Shown: positions 1-7,331 of the stretch, in pieces
Layout: the number at the start of each line of letters is the position of its first letter
Numbering within the stretch: position 1 is the first letter of the stretch
Source of the DNA: Burkholderiaceae bacterium
Lineage (GTDB): Bacteria; Pseudomonadota; Gammaproteobacteria; Burkholderiales; Burkholderiaceae
Length of the DNA stretch: 10,928 nucleotides
Assembly (NCBI GenBank): GCA_025057735.1
Contig: JANWUU010000273.1
Span: 1 to 10,928, forward strand
Reading direction: 5' to 3'
Position numbers and translations under genes: made by a program
The notes under the pieces: model-generated
What the model was told of the DNA's origin: nothing
Database searches by the model: none
What the model saw: the letters and a program-made list of their open reading frames with translations, nothing else

Positions 1-870
1 TTCTCGGACATCTTCCGCGCCATCACGCAGATGGCGGTCAACATCGGTGCGACCGTCCAGGACGTCGCGCAACAGGTGCGCGACGCGCAGGTCGCGGTCT
101 CGCAAATCGCCGCCGGCAACCAGGATCTGTCGGCGCGCACCGAGGCAGCGGCGGCCAGCCTGCAGCAGACGGCGGCCTCGATGGAACAGATCGCCGCCAC
201 CACACGCGGGGCGGCCGACTCGGCACAGCGCGCCGCGCAGCAGGCGAAGGATGCGGATGCGGTGGCGCGCGAGACGGGGCAGGCGGTCGCCGAGGTGGCG
301 GCAACGATGCAAGAGATCGCCGAGGCGAGCCGCCGGATCCGCGAGATCGTGGGCGCGATCGACGGCATCGCCTTCCAGACCAACATTCTGGCGCTGAACG
401 CGGCGGTGGAGGCGGCGCGCGCGGGCGAATCGGGCCGGGGCTTTGCCGTGGTTGCTGGCGAGGTACGGCAACTGGCCAACCGCGCCGGCGCGGCGGCGCG
501 CGACATCCAGCAGCTGATCGGCGATAGCGTGCAGCGCGTGGAGCGCGGCGCGCAGTCCGTGGCGGCGATGCACCGACGTATGGACGCGCTGCTGCAGCAG
601 CTGCAGCAGGCGAGCGCGGCGATGGCCGAGATCCGCAACGTCGCCGCCCAGCAGGCGGCCGGTATCGGCCAGGTCAACGAGGCCGTCACCAGCCTGGACA
701 AGAACACGCAGCAGAACGCGGCCATGGTCGAGCAGGTAGCGGCCGCGGCCAACGGCTTGCGCGAGATGGCGCAGAAGATGGTGGCCGCCGTGGCGGTGTT
801 CCGCGTCGATGGCGGGGTTTCGGCCAACGAGGCCTTCAAGCGGCCGAGGCCGGCGGGGCGGGCGGCGTGA
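1..870 (+). CDS. Methyl-accepting chemotaxis protein, C-terminal signalling part (5' truncated)
   Basis: The reading frame is open from base 1, so this is the 3' part of a longer gene; 289 residues are visible. They form the cytoplasmic four-helix hairpin of a chemoreceptor, which controls CheA kinase through CheW. Seen directly: the first adaptation helix (GNQDLSART, then [16 protein letters not shown] at about residues 40-60), the highly conserved hairpin tip ([18 protein letters not shown] followed by [15 protein letters not shown], about residues 122-160), and a returning helix rich in Ala and Gln ending near [11 protein letters not shown]. There is no heptad insertion or deletion obvious around the tip. 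The C-terminus is a basic Pro/Arg/Ala tail without an NWETF-type CheR/CheB tether. The sensor, membrane segments and most or all of any HAMP domain lie upstream of the window, so the ligand cannot be judged. The stop overlaps the possible GTG start of the next gene as GTGA, suggesting translational coupling. Confidence 0.95.
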   Translation, partial: FSDIFRAITQMAVNIGATVQDVAQQVRDAQVAVSQIAAGNQDLSARTEAAAASLQQTAASMEQIAATTRGAADSAQRAAQQAKDADAVARETGQAVAEVAATMQEIAEASRRIREIVGAIDGIAFQTNILALNAAVEAARAGESGRGFAVVAGEVRQLANRAGAAARDIQQLIGDSVQRVERGAQSVAAMHRRMDALLQQLQQASAAMAEIRNVAAQQAAGIGQVNEAVTSLDKNTQQNAAMVEQVAAAANGLREMAQKMVAAVAVFRVDGGVSANEAFKRPRPAGRAA

Positions 871-1985
871 ACGGCCAGGCGCAGCGGATGACGGCTGGAT
901 GCGCGGCCGCGCTGCGTGCGGCACCGGCTCCGACGCGGTCGGCGGGCGTGCCGTGCCGCGCGGTGCAACGGGGCCGCCTTCGGCTGTGGGCGGTTCCGGC
1001 GCTCGTCCTGCTGGCGACGCGGGCGCAGGCTTCGCCGCTGCGCGTCGTTCTGGCCACCGCGGGGCCGGGCAACCTTTCGCACCTGCCGGTCGAGCTTGTC
1101 AAGAAGATCGGCGCCGACCGCGCCGAGGGCATGGAGCTGGTCGTGCGCTACTTCGGCGGCGGCCCGCTCGCCTACAAGGACATGATGGAGCGCAACAGCG
1201 ATTTCGCCGTTGCCGGCGCGCCGGCGCTGGCGGCGCTCGCCGCCCCGGGCGAGCCCGTGGTGTCGATCGCTGCGGTCAACCGGGTGCCGACTTTCGTGCT
1301 GATGGTGCGCAGCGATCTGCGCGCGAGCGTCCGAACCGCCGCCGATCTGCGGGGGCGCGTGGTGGGCGTGAACAGTTCCACGGTCGCGGTGAAGTCGACC
1401 TCGCAGCAGCTCGCCGAGTTCGTGCTACGGCGCGCCGGCGTCGAGCCGCAGCGCGAGGTCAACTTCGTGCCGGCGGGGCAAACACTGGCCGAACAACGGG
1501 CGGCGCTGGAGAGCGGCGCCATCGATGCCCTGATGGGCGATGAGCCGTTCGCGTCGGCGTTGCGCAGCGAGGGGCGCGTTTTCTTCCTGCACGATTTCCA
1601 CGATCCGGCCGTCACGCGCAGCAGCCTGGGCGGCCTGTTCCTGAACGCGCAGCTGGCCACGCGGCGCGACGTGCTGGAGCGCGAGCCGGAGAAGGCGCAA
1701 CGCATGGTGCGCGCGCTGCGACGGGCCCTGCAGTTCTTGGCGTCGCATTCGGCCGAAGAGATCGCCGCCCGCATGCACCCGGACGACACGCGCGCACGGC
1801 AGGCCCTGGCCACGACGCTGGCGCGTCACAAGGGCATCTACAGCCCCGATGCCGCGTTCCGGCGCGAGGAAATCGCCACTGCCGAGGCATTCTTCCGCGC
1901 CAACCAGCCGCCGGGCTCGCCCGGGGCGCGCTTCGAGTTCGCGCGCATGATCGACGCGCGGTTCGTGGGATTCCGCGAGGACTGA
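867..1985 (+). CDS. Periplasmic ABC-type substrate-binding protein, NMT1/THI5-like (copy 1)
   Basis: An exported solute-binding protein of up to 372 residues. After a hydrophobic segment ([11 protein letters not shown]) comes a Sec-type cleavage site of the AxA kind (AQA before SP, residue 55 from the first start); no lipobox cysteine is seen. The mature part has the fold signatures of NMT1/SsuA-like proteins: [11 protein letters not shown] near its N-terminus, a GGG-x-L stretch, [23 protein letters not shown] at the lobe hinge, and the conserved GDEPF (D225-F228). The start is uncertain. GTG 867 overlaps the chemoreceptor stop but leaves a 35-residue pre-signal extension; in-frame GTG codons at 948 and 963 would give a signal peptide of normal length, but neither has a clear Shine-Dalgarno. 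No permease or ATPase gene is adjacent, so a role as receptor for a signalling protein is inferred. The ligand is unknown. The next gene is its paralogue. Confidence 0.85.
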   Translation: MNGQAQRMTAGCAAALRAAPAPTRSAGVPCRAVQRGRLRLWAVPALVLLATRAQASPLRVVLATAGPGNLSHLPVELVKKIGADRAEGMELVVRYFGGGPLAYKDMMERNSDFAVAGAPALAALAAPGEPVVSIAAVNRVPTFVLMVRSDLRASVRTAADLRGRVVGVNSSTVAVKSTSQQLAEFVLRRAGVEPQREVNFVPAGQTLAEQRAALESGAIDALMGDEPFASALRSEGRVFFLHDFHDPAVTRSSLGGLFLNAQLATRRDVLEREPEKAQRMVRALRRALQFLASHSAEEIAARMHPDDTRARQALATTLARHKGIYSPDAAFRREEIATAEAFFRANQPPGSPGARFEFARMIDARFVGFRED

Positions 1986-2013
1986 CAGCGGGCGTGCCGT
2001 AGAGGCAGTCAAG

Positions 2014-3033
2014 ATGTCTACCCTGCCGCGGCGGCGTTGTCTGATGCTGCTTTTGACGCTGCCGGCGGCCGTGCAAGCGCAGTCCGCCGGCCTGACCTCC
2101 GCGACGCTGTCGCTGCCGGGACCGGGCGCGCTGAACTATCTGCCCGTCGAGATGATCGGCCGCATCGGGGCGGACCGCGCGGAGGGTTTGCGCCTGACCC
2201 TGCGTTTCTTCAGCGGCGGGCCCCTGGCGGTGCGCGACCTGCTGGAGGGCCGCAGCGAGTTCGCGGTGCTCGGCGCGCCGGCGCTCGCGGATTTCGCCGT
2301 CGCCGGCGCGCCGGTGGTCTCCGTGGCCGCCATCTCGCGACTGCCCGCCTTCGTGCTGATGGTTTCCACGCGTCTTAAGGGCAGCGTGCGGGAAGTAGCC
2401 GACCTGCGCGGCCGCGTCATCGGCATCAACTCCTCTGTCCTGGGGGCGCGCTCGACCTCCCAGCAGATGGCCGAGCACGTGTTGCGCCAGGCGGGCATCG
2501 ATCCGCAGCGTGAGGTCAATTTCCTGGCTGCCGGCCAGACGCTGCCCGAGCAGCGTGCCGCCCTGCAGTCCGGCGCGGTGGACGCGCTGATGGGCGACGA
2601 ACCGTTTGCCACGCTGCTGAAGGCAGAAGGCACGGCCTATTTCCTGCTCGACCTGCACAGCGAGCGGGCCGCGCACGCCCTGCTGGGCGGCGATTTCCTC
2701 TACGCGCAGCTGGCGACGCGACGAGATGTCCTGAATGACCAGCCCGACAAGGTGCGGCGCGCGGTGCGCGCCCTGGACCGTACGCTGCGCTGGCTGGCGG
2801 CCGAGGCACCGGAGCGGGTGGTCGAGCGACTGCAGCCCGCCGACGAGTTGCGAGCGGCGCTGCTGTCGGCGCTCCGGCGCAACCGGGGCATTTTCAATCC
2901 GGACGCTGCTTTTCGGCGTGGGCAGATCGTTACCGCGGCGGCCTTCTTCCGGGCCAACCAGGCCGACGGCGCCCGCCGTGTCCGTTTCGACCTGGCCGAG
3001 ATGATCGACGCGCGCTACGCGGGGATGGTGTAG
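2014..3033 (+). CDS. Periplasmic ABC-type substrate-binding protein, NMT1/THI5-like (copy 2)
   Basis: A 339-residue paralogue of the preceding gene; by eye about half of aligned positions are identical over the whole mature length. Shared blocks include [43 protein letters not shown] (D195-F198), [17 protein letters not shown] and MIDAR near the end. The ATG start is supported by an AGAGG at 2001-2005, eight bases upstream. The signal peptide is short (RRRCLMLLLTLPAAVQA) with cleavage expected near AQA or VQA. Its RR-C-L-M loosely fits a twin-arginine motif, so Tat export is possible, although Sec fits as well. The 28-base gap to copy 1 and 2-base gap to the next gene place it in the same transcription unit. 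The residues around the presumed cleft differ between copies (NLSH versus ALNY; STVAVK versus SVLGAR), which hints at different ligands. No transporter partners are nearby. Confidence 0.88.
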   Translation: MSTLPRRRCLMLLLTLPAAVQAQSAGLTSATLSLPGPGALNYLPVEMIGRIGADRAEGLRLTLRFFSGGPLAVRDLLEGRSEFAVLGAPALADFAVAGAPVVSVAAISRLPAFVLMVSTRLKGSVREVADLRGRVIGINSSVLGARSTSQQMAEHVLRQAGIDPQREVNFLAAGQTLPEQRAALQSGAVDALMGDEPFATLLKAEGTAYFLLDLHSERAAHALLGGDFLYAQLATRRDVLNDQPDKVRRAVRALDRTLRWLAAEAPERVVERLQPADELRAALLSALRRNRGIFNPDAAFRRGQIVTAAAFFRANQADGARRVRFDLAEMIDARYAGMV

Positions 3034-3035
3034 CC

Positions 3036-5720
3036 GTGGCGCGCCGGGCGGTGAGCCTGCATTCGGTGGCAACGCGGCTGATCTTCGGGGCGGCCGCGGC
3101 CGTGGCTGCGCTCGTGGCCGGCCTGGCATGGGCATTCTGGAGCTACGGGCTGAGGGCCGAGGTCGCCCGGCAGGCGGCCGACGCGCGGGCGGAATATGCC
3201 GCCCGTCTGGCCGAGCAGCGCCAAGGGTGGCAGCGTGCGGCGCACCGGTTGCGCTCGCAGATCGAATTCCTGCGGCTCGGGGAGCTTGAACCGTCGTTGC
3301 GGCAGGCCCGCCTGCAGGCGTTTTTCACCGCACAGGGCGAGCACCGCGATTTCGCCGGCGTGCTGCTGGCGCGCCATGACGGCCAGGCGCTGTTCACGAC
3401 TGGCTGCCGGGACATGCTGATGCAGGGAGCGGCGCAACTTCGTAGAGGCGGTGCCGAGGAAGCGTTGGCGCGTGACACCTGCGAGAGCGGCCTGCTGTAT
3501 GCGCTGCTGCGGGTGCCGCTGTGGCTCGGCGCCGAGGGCAGGGGCCACGCGGTATTCGCCGTCGCGCTGGACAACGGCACCCTGCGCGCGCTGGCGCAAG
3601 GCGAGGACAACGTCTACCTGCTCGACGGCGACAAGGTGGTCGCCGCTTCCGGCGGCTTTGCCCGGCTGCAGGACCAGGTGTCGAAGTCCACGGGCGCGCT
3701 GTTCGATGGCGCGATCCAGGTGGCGTTGCCGGTCGGGGCGGCCGACGACGGCATCGGCGCGACGCTGGTCGTGCGCCGGCCGCTCGCCCTGTTGATATCC
3801 GCCCGCGAGCTGGTCGGCGCAACGGCCCTGGCGGCGCTGCTGGTCGGCGGCTTCGTGTGGGCCGCGCTCGGCCCTGCGCTGCGGCGCCAGGCCGCGCGTC
3901 TACAGGCCCTCACCGAGGGGGCGGAGGCGTTCTGCCGTCGTTTCCAGCGCGACGCCAGCTGGGCGCGCGTAGCGCAGGCAGCGCGCGCGCGTGAGGACGA
4001 GATTGCGCGGCTGTGCGAGGCGCTCGACGCGCTGATGGAGGAAGCCGAACAGCGGCAGCGGGAGCAGCGCGCCTACCAGAAGACGCTGGACCAGCTCGAC
4101 GAGGTCGTCCTCGAACTGGACCAGGACGGCCGGCTCGTGCGGGCGAGCAATGCCTGGCCGCGCGTGATGGGTGCGGAACCGCGCGCTGGCGAGCGGCTGG
4201 TCGACTTACTGGAGCCGGAGGACGGACAGGCGCTGGCCGCCCAGATCGAAGCTCTGGCCCGCGGTACCAAGGATTACGCCGGTGCACGGCTGAGGCTGAA
4301 AGCCGCCGCGGGCGAGGAGCGCTGGGTCGAGCTGCGGCTGGCAGGCGACGGCGACGGGCGGGTCCTGCGCGGTGTACTGCGCGACATGACCACAACCTAC
4401 CTGCAGCAGCGGCGCATCACGCACATGGCGCTGCACGACGCGCTGACCGGCCTGCCCAACCGGGTGCTGCTGGAGGACCGGATGAAAATGGCGCTTCGCC
4501 TGGCGGCGCGCAACCGGTCCAAGGTGGCGCTCGGTTTTATCGACCTTGATCACTTCAAGAACGTCAACGACAGCCTCGGACACCGCACCGGCGACGCCCT
4601 GCTGGTGGGCGTGGCGAAACGCCTCGGCGGCGCGCTGCGCGCGAGCGACACGCTGGCGCGGTGGGGCGGCGACGAGTTCGTGGTGCTGCTGCCGGACCTC
4701 CCGGACGGCAGAGCAGCCGGCGAGGTCGTGGCCAAGCTGCGCCAAGTCATGGCTACGCCGCTGCCGATCGAAGACGGCGAGTTTCTGCTGACGTTCAGCG
4801 CCGGTTTCGCGCTGTATCCGGACGACGGGCTGGACGGAGAGACGTTGCTCGCCTGTGCCGATCGCGCCATGTTCCATGCCAAGGCGCAGGGCCGCAATGC
4901 GGTGCAGTTCTTCGCGGATATGACGCGCAAGGGGCTGGGTCGCCAGGAGATCTACCTGCAGCAGCGACTGGCCGCGGCGGTGCGCGAGGGCCGCATCGTC
5001 AACCACTATCAGCCGGTGGTCGATGCACGTTCCCGCCGCGTGGTGGGCGTTGAGACGCTGGCCCGCTGGTACGAGGAAGGGCTTGGCTGGGTGCCGCCGG
5101 CCACTTTCATTCCGATGGCAGAGAGCCTGGGTCTGATCCGCGAGCTGGGCGAACGCGTTTGGCGCGCCGCGCTGAGCGACGCCCGGCGCTGGCAGCGCTA
5201 CGGCTTGCAGGTGGCGATCAACGTCTCGAAGCGGCAGCTATTCGAGCCGGCTTTCGTGCAGCGGTTGCTGCGGGACGTCGCCGCCCAGGGGCTGGCGCCG
5301 AGTGCGATCACGCTGGAGATCACCGAGTCGGTGGCCTTGATGGAGGTGGAGAACTGCGCCGAACGCCTGCGGGAGCTGGCGGCAGCGGGATTCCGTCTCG
5401 CGATCGACGACTTCGGTACCGGCTATTCGTCGCTCGCGCAACTGCACGAACTGCCGGTTCACGACTTGAAGATCGACAGCAGCTTTGTGCGCCGGGTCCA
5501 CACGCCACAGGGCGCGCGTCTGGTTGGCGCCATCCTGGCGCTGGCCGACAGCGTCGACCTGGCCACCGTGGCCGAGGGGGTCGAGGACGAGGACACGGCA
5601 CGGCTGCTCGCTGGGATGGGCGTCTGCCACCTGCAGGGCTGGCATTTCGGCCGGCCGATGCCGGCTGCCGAGATCAGCGCGTGGCTCGCGCAAGACGCGG
5701 CCGACGCCGGCAAGACCTGA
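3036..5720 (+). CDS. Membrane-bound dual GGDEF/EAL protein with periplasmic sensor region (c-di-GMP synthase/phosphodiesterase)
   Basis: An 894-residue inner-membrane signalling enzyme. Order: transmembrane segment 1 (about residues 10-35), periplasmic region (37-257) with two cysteines C124 and C149, transmembrane segment 2 (258-282), HAMP-like linker with DEIARL and coiled-coil character (283-346), PAS-like domain (347-455), GGDEF domain (463-620) and EAL domain (640-885). The cyclase site is complete: GGDEF at 544-548, metal-binding D503 in FIDLDHFK, and an inhibitory I-site RASD (535-538) exactly five residues ahead. The phosphodiesterase residues are also present: E673 in ETL (a variant of EAL), N729 in NVS, E761 in LEITES, D791 and D792 in DDFGTGYSSL, K812 in LKID, E847 in AEGVE, and the Q of LQGWHF. 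Both activities are therefore chemically possible. GTG 3036 starts two bases after the previous stop, with GGGGA ten bases upstream; GTG 3051 is an alternative. Adjacent orphan binding proteins probably supply its ligand input. Confidence 0.95.
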   Translation: MARRAVSLHSVATRLIFGAAAAVAALVAGLAWAFWSYGLRAEVARQAADARAEYAARLAEQRQGWQRAAHRLRSQIEFLRLGELEPSLRQARLQAFFTAQGEHRDFAGVLLARHDGQALFTTGCRDMLMQGAAQLRRGGAEEALARDTCESGLLYALLRVPLWLGAEGRGHAVFAVALDNGTLRALAQGEDNVYLLDGDKVVAASGGFARLQDQVSKSTGALFDGAIQVALPVGAADDGIGATLVVRRPLALLISARELVGATALAALLVGGFVWAALGPALRRQAARLQALTEGAEAFCRRFQRDASWARVAQAARAREDEIARLCEALDALMEEAEQRQREQRAYQKTLDQLDEVVLELDQDGRLVRASNAWPRVMGAEPRAGERLVDLLEPEDGQALAAQIEALARGTKDYAGARLRLKAAAGEERWVELRLAGDGDGRVLRGVLRDMTTTYLQQRRITHMALHDALTGLPNRVLLEDRMKMALRLAARNRSKVALGFIDLDHFKNVNDSLGHRTGDALLVGVAKRLGGALRASDTLARWGGDEFVVLLPDLPDGRAAGEVVAKLRQVMATPLPIEDGEFLLTFSAGFALYPDDGLDGETLLACADRAMFHAKAQGRNAVQFFADMTRKGLGRQEIYLQQRLAAAVREGRIVNHYQPVVDARSRRVVGVETLARWYEEGLGWVPPATFIPMAESLGLIRELGERVWRAALSDARRWQRYGLQVAINVSKRQLFEPAFVQRLLRDVAAQGLAPSAITLEITESVALMEVENCAERLRELAAAGFRLAIDDFGTGYSSLAQLHELPVHDLKIDSSFVRRVHTPQGARLVGAILALADSVDLATVAEGVEDEDTARLLAGMGVCHLQGWHFGRPMPAAEISAWLAQDAADAGKT

Positions 5721-5884
5721 CGACCGCTGCGCGGCGGCCATACGAGCCGAGCGGCGTGGCCAGGGCCGACCGTCCACGAGAACTTGAACGCCCTGTCGGC
5801 GCACCCCAGAGGCCCGTACGTAAACCCTTGCCGGTGCCCGGTGCGGCTGACGCAAGCGCGTTGCGGCCAGGTGCGCGTGCGCGC
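5721..5884. other. Convergent intergenic region between the GGDEF/EAL gene and flgN
   Basis: This 164-base gap separates two convergent genes. I see no open reading frame with coding character and no stem followed by a T-run on either strand. The only clear small hairpin is CGCAA / TTGCG at 5851-5865, a 5-base stem with a 5-base loop. A 7-base tandem repeat (CCGGTGC twice) lies near 5831-5844. Termination here may be Rho-dependent or use a structure not visible by eye. Confidence 0.5.
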
Positions 5885-6184
5885 CTAGCTTGTGACCTGA
5901 CCGTCGCGGCCGTACAGCACAGGGGTGCCGCCGCGCAGGATCGAAAGCCTTGCCTGGGTAAAAGCGGCGCGTGCGCTCAGGAGGGCGCCGTTGCGCTCGT
6001 TTAAGGCACGCGCCTCGCGCACCAGCTGCGCCGGCAGCGCCTCGCGCGTCTCGGCCAGCCGCCGCAGCAGATCGTCTTTGCGTTCGGCCATGTGCGCCAG
6101 GCGCTCGACGTCGTTGGCCCGTAGCGCCTCGTGCTCGTCGCGCAGCAGCGCCAGCAGCGCCGTCAGCGCTTGGCGCCCGTCCAT
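5885..6184 (-). CDS. flgN: Flagellar export chaperone FlgN (hook-filament junction proteins)
   Basis: A 99-residue, strongly alpha-helical, highly charged cytoplasmic protein. In known systems FlgN holds FlgK and FlgL, the hook-filament junction proteins, for the flagellar type III export gate. Support is positional (directly after flgM, as in enterobacteria and betaproteobacteria) and from sequence: a helical N-terminal half (HEALRANDVERLAHMAERK), an Asn-rich turn (LNERNG), and a C-terminal PVLYGRDGQ that resembles the LYG-DGQ ending of Escherichia coli FlgN. The ATG overlaps the flgM stop (TGATG), indicating coupling. It is shorter than the roughly 140 residues of the E. coli protein; the loss appears to be at the N-terminus and in the middle, while the end is conserved, so I read it as compact rather than truncated. 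Confidence 0.85.
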   Translation of the reverse strand: MDGRQALTALLALLRDEHEALRANDVERLAHMAERKDDLLRRLAETREALPAQLVREARALNERNGALLSARAAFTQARLSILRGGTPVLYGRDGQVTS

Positions 6185-6489
6185 CAGCCGCTCTTGCGGC
6201 CGAGCAGCTCGGCGGCGCTGGCGAGCAGCTTGTCGGCGATCGCCTCGGGGTTGATCTTCAGGCGCCCCTCGGCGATGGCGGCGCGCACCTCCTCGACCTT
6301 GCGGGCGTCGAAGTCGGCGCTGCCGAACTGCGCCTCCAGTTGCGCCAGCCGCGCACCCAGATCGGACAACTGCACGCGCTCGGTCTCGGGCACCGGTGTG
6401 TCGGCGCCGCGGGCGCTGGCGGTGCGCGCGTCGGCGGGCGCGATGACGCGCTCGGTGCGCGTCGTTTCGGTCGTTGGGGAAATCTTCAT
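6184..6489 (-). CDS. flgM: Anti-sigma-28 factor FlgM
   Basis: A 101-residue small protein that in known systems binds and silences sigma-28 (FliA) until the hook is finished, then leaves through the flagellar export channel. The N-terminal third is Thr/Ala-rich and low in hydrophobics, as expected of the disordered secreted part. The C-terminal half carries the sigma-binding signature: VQLSDLGARLAQLE, then FDARKVEEVRAAIAEG and LKINPEAIADKLL. The start is set by an AGGAGG Shine-Dalgarno at 6494-6499 placed four bases before ATG 6489; the GTG three bases upstream would leave only one base of spacing. A sigma-28-type promoter precedes the gene, which fits the autoregulation known for flgM. It overlaps flgN by one base. 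Confidence 0.94.
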   Translation of the reverse strand: MKISPTTETTRTERVIAPADARTASARGADTPVPETERVQLSDLGARLAQLEAQFGSADFDARKVEEVRAAIAEGRLKINPEAIADKLLASAAELLGRKSG

Positions 6490-6493
6490 CACG

Positions 6494-6499
6494 CCTCCT
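6494..6499 (-). promoter_or_regulatory. Shine-Dalgarno of flgM (decides the start)
   Basis: AGGAGG on the - strand lies four bases from ATG 6489 and one base from the in-frame GTG at 6492, favouring the ATG. Confidence 0.75.
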
Positions 6500-6525
6500 G
6501 GCGCTTCTCCTACCTACCTGACCGC

Positions 6526-6552
6526 TTTTCGGCGGTGGCGCGGCCGACTTTA
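6526..6552 (-). promoter_or_regulatory. Sigma-28 (FliA) type promoter for flgMN
   Basis: On the - strand the sequence reads TAAAGTCG, 11 bases, GCCGAAAA. The enterobacterial FliA consensus is TAAAGTTT-N11-GCCGATAA, so the match is 6 of 8 and 7 of 8 with exact spacing. A start of transcription near 6519 would leave a leader of about 30 bases to the flgM ATG. This is the position of the class 3 flgM promoter in known systems. Confidence 0.75.
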
Positions 6553-6602
6553 GGCCGCCGGGACGGGGCGCAGTCGCGGAAAAGCGGGATCATTCGATGC
6601 CC

Positions 6603-7277
6603 TCAGAAGCTCACCTCGACCACCCGGCCGGGGCGGGCCGTGCCGGTGACGATTCTGCCGGACTCGGTGCGCACCCGCACCGGTGCGCCGTCCGTGGCCG
6701 AGGCGAGCGCGACGCCCTCGGCGGTGATCGCGAAGCCCGCCCCGCGGCCGACCAGCCGCACCGGCTCGCCCTGGCCGACCACGGTCGGCGCGCGCAGGGC
6801 CGCGAGTGCGATCGGCTGGCCGACGCCGACCGGCCGCGCCAGCACGCGGTCCTGCAGCTGCGCGAACTGCACCGCGAGCGGCCCCGGCTCGCGCGTCCAT
6901 TCCACTTCTTCCGTGCGGACGTCGTCGGGGGTCGCGATCTGGCCAGCCGCCAGCGGCCGGGCGGCCACCAGCGCCGGCCCGAAGATGCGCGCGGTCACCG
7001 GGACCCACACGCTCCAGGCGCCGCCGCCGGCGCAGCGCACGCCCACCTGGCCGCGGCCCCACAGTCGCGCGCCGCGCGGCAGAAAGGGTTCGAAGCGGTC
7101 GCACGGCGCGCGCGCGGTGTCGGTCGAGCCGACCGTCACCTCGATGCGCGACTGCGCACCGCCGGCGGCGGCGGCCGCCTCGCGCAGCGCGAACAGGCGC
7201 ACCGTCTCGTCCCAAGGCGCGGCGAGCGCGGCCGGCGCGAGGCAGGCCAAAAGGATGGTGAGGAGCCGACGATGCAT
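6603..7277 (-). CDS. flgA: Flagellar P-ring assembly chaperone FlgA
   Basis: A 224-residue exported periplasmic protein. FlgA assists assembly of FlgI into the P ring around the rod. The N-terminus is a clear Sec signal peptide (MHRRLLTILLACLAPAALA, cleavage before APWD). The middle of the protein (about 95-165) has the SAF-like domain pattern: VPVTARIFGPALVA, then RPLAAGQ, DDVRTEEVEW and VLARPVGVGQPI. The last 60 residues carry the typical C-terminal beta region (GQGEPVRLVGRGAGFAI, then PVRVRTESGRIVTGTAR and a final VEVSF). Only two cysteines (60 and 82) are predicted in the mature part. No good Shine-Dalgarno precedes the ATG; instead a strong GC stem ends 17 bases upstream. It heads the flgA-flgM-flgN unit and is divergent from flgB. 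Confidence 0.92.
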   Translation of the reverse strand: MHRRLLTILLACLAPAALAAPWDETVRLFALREAAAAAGGAQSRIEVTVGSTDTARAPCDRFEPFLPRGARLWGRGQVGVRCAGGGAWSVWVPVTARIFGPALVAARPLAAGQIATPDDVRTEEVEWTREPGPLAVQFAQLQDRVLARPVGVGQPIALAALRAPTVVGQGEPVRLVGRGAGFAITAEGVALASATDGAPVRVRTESGRIVTGTARPGRVVEVSF

Positions 7278-7294
7278 GACCGCGAGCGTAGCGG

Positions 7295-7331
7295 GGCGCG
7301 CGCCACCGCATGCGGCGAGATGGCGCGCGCC
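7295..7331. repeat. Perfect 11-base inverted repeat in the flgA/flgB divergent region
   Basis: GGCGCGCGCCA at 7295-7305 pairs exactly with TGGCGCGCGCC at 7321-7331, leaving a 15-base loop. Each arm is itself nearly self-complementary, and the loop contains another perfect palindrome, CCGCATGCGG (7306-7315). The right arm extends to the 12-base palindrome TGGCGCGCGCCA (7321-7332). A further palindrome, ATCGGCCGAT, follows at 7342-7351. In the flgA transcript the stem would end 17 bases before the start codon. It could be an operator for a dimeric regulator or an RNA structure; neither is shown. Confidence 0.6.

Noticed and set aside
867..3033. TAXI-type TRAP receptor identity for the tandem binding proteins
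   Set aside because: The glycine-rich GTGG-type N-terminal motif of that family is absent; the LPVE...IGAD...EG...FAV pattern fits NMT1-like proteins better.
1612..3135. 507-codon open frame on the - strand across both binding-protein genes
   Set aside because: It is antisense to two clearly conserved paralogous genes, is Arg/Gln/His-rich without any recognisable domain, and is explained by high GC at third positions.
5724..5740. Rho-independent terminator after the GGDEF/EAL gene
   Set aside because: Only a four-base stem (CCGC/GCGG) with no following T-run.
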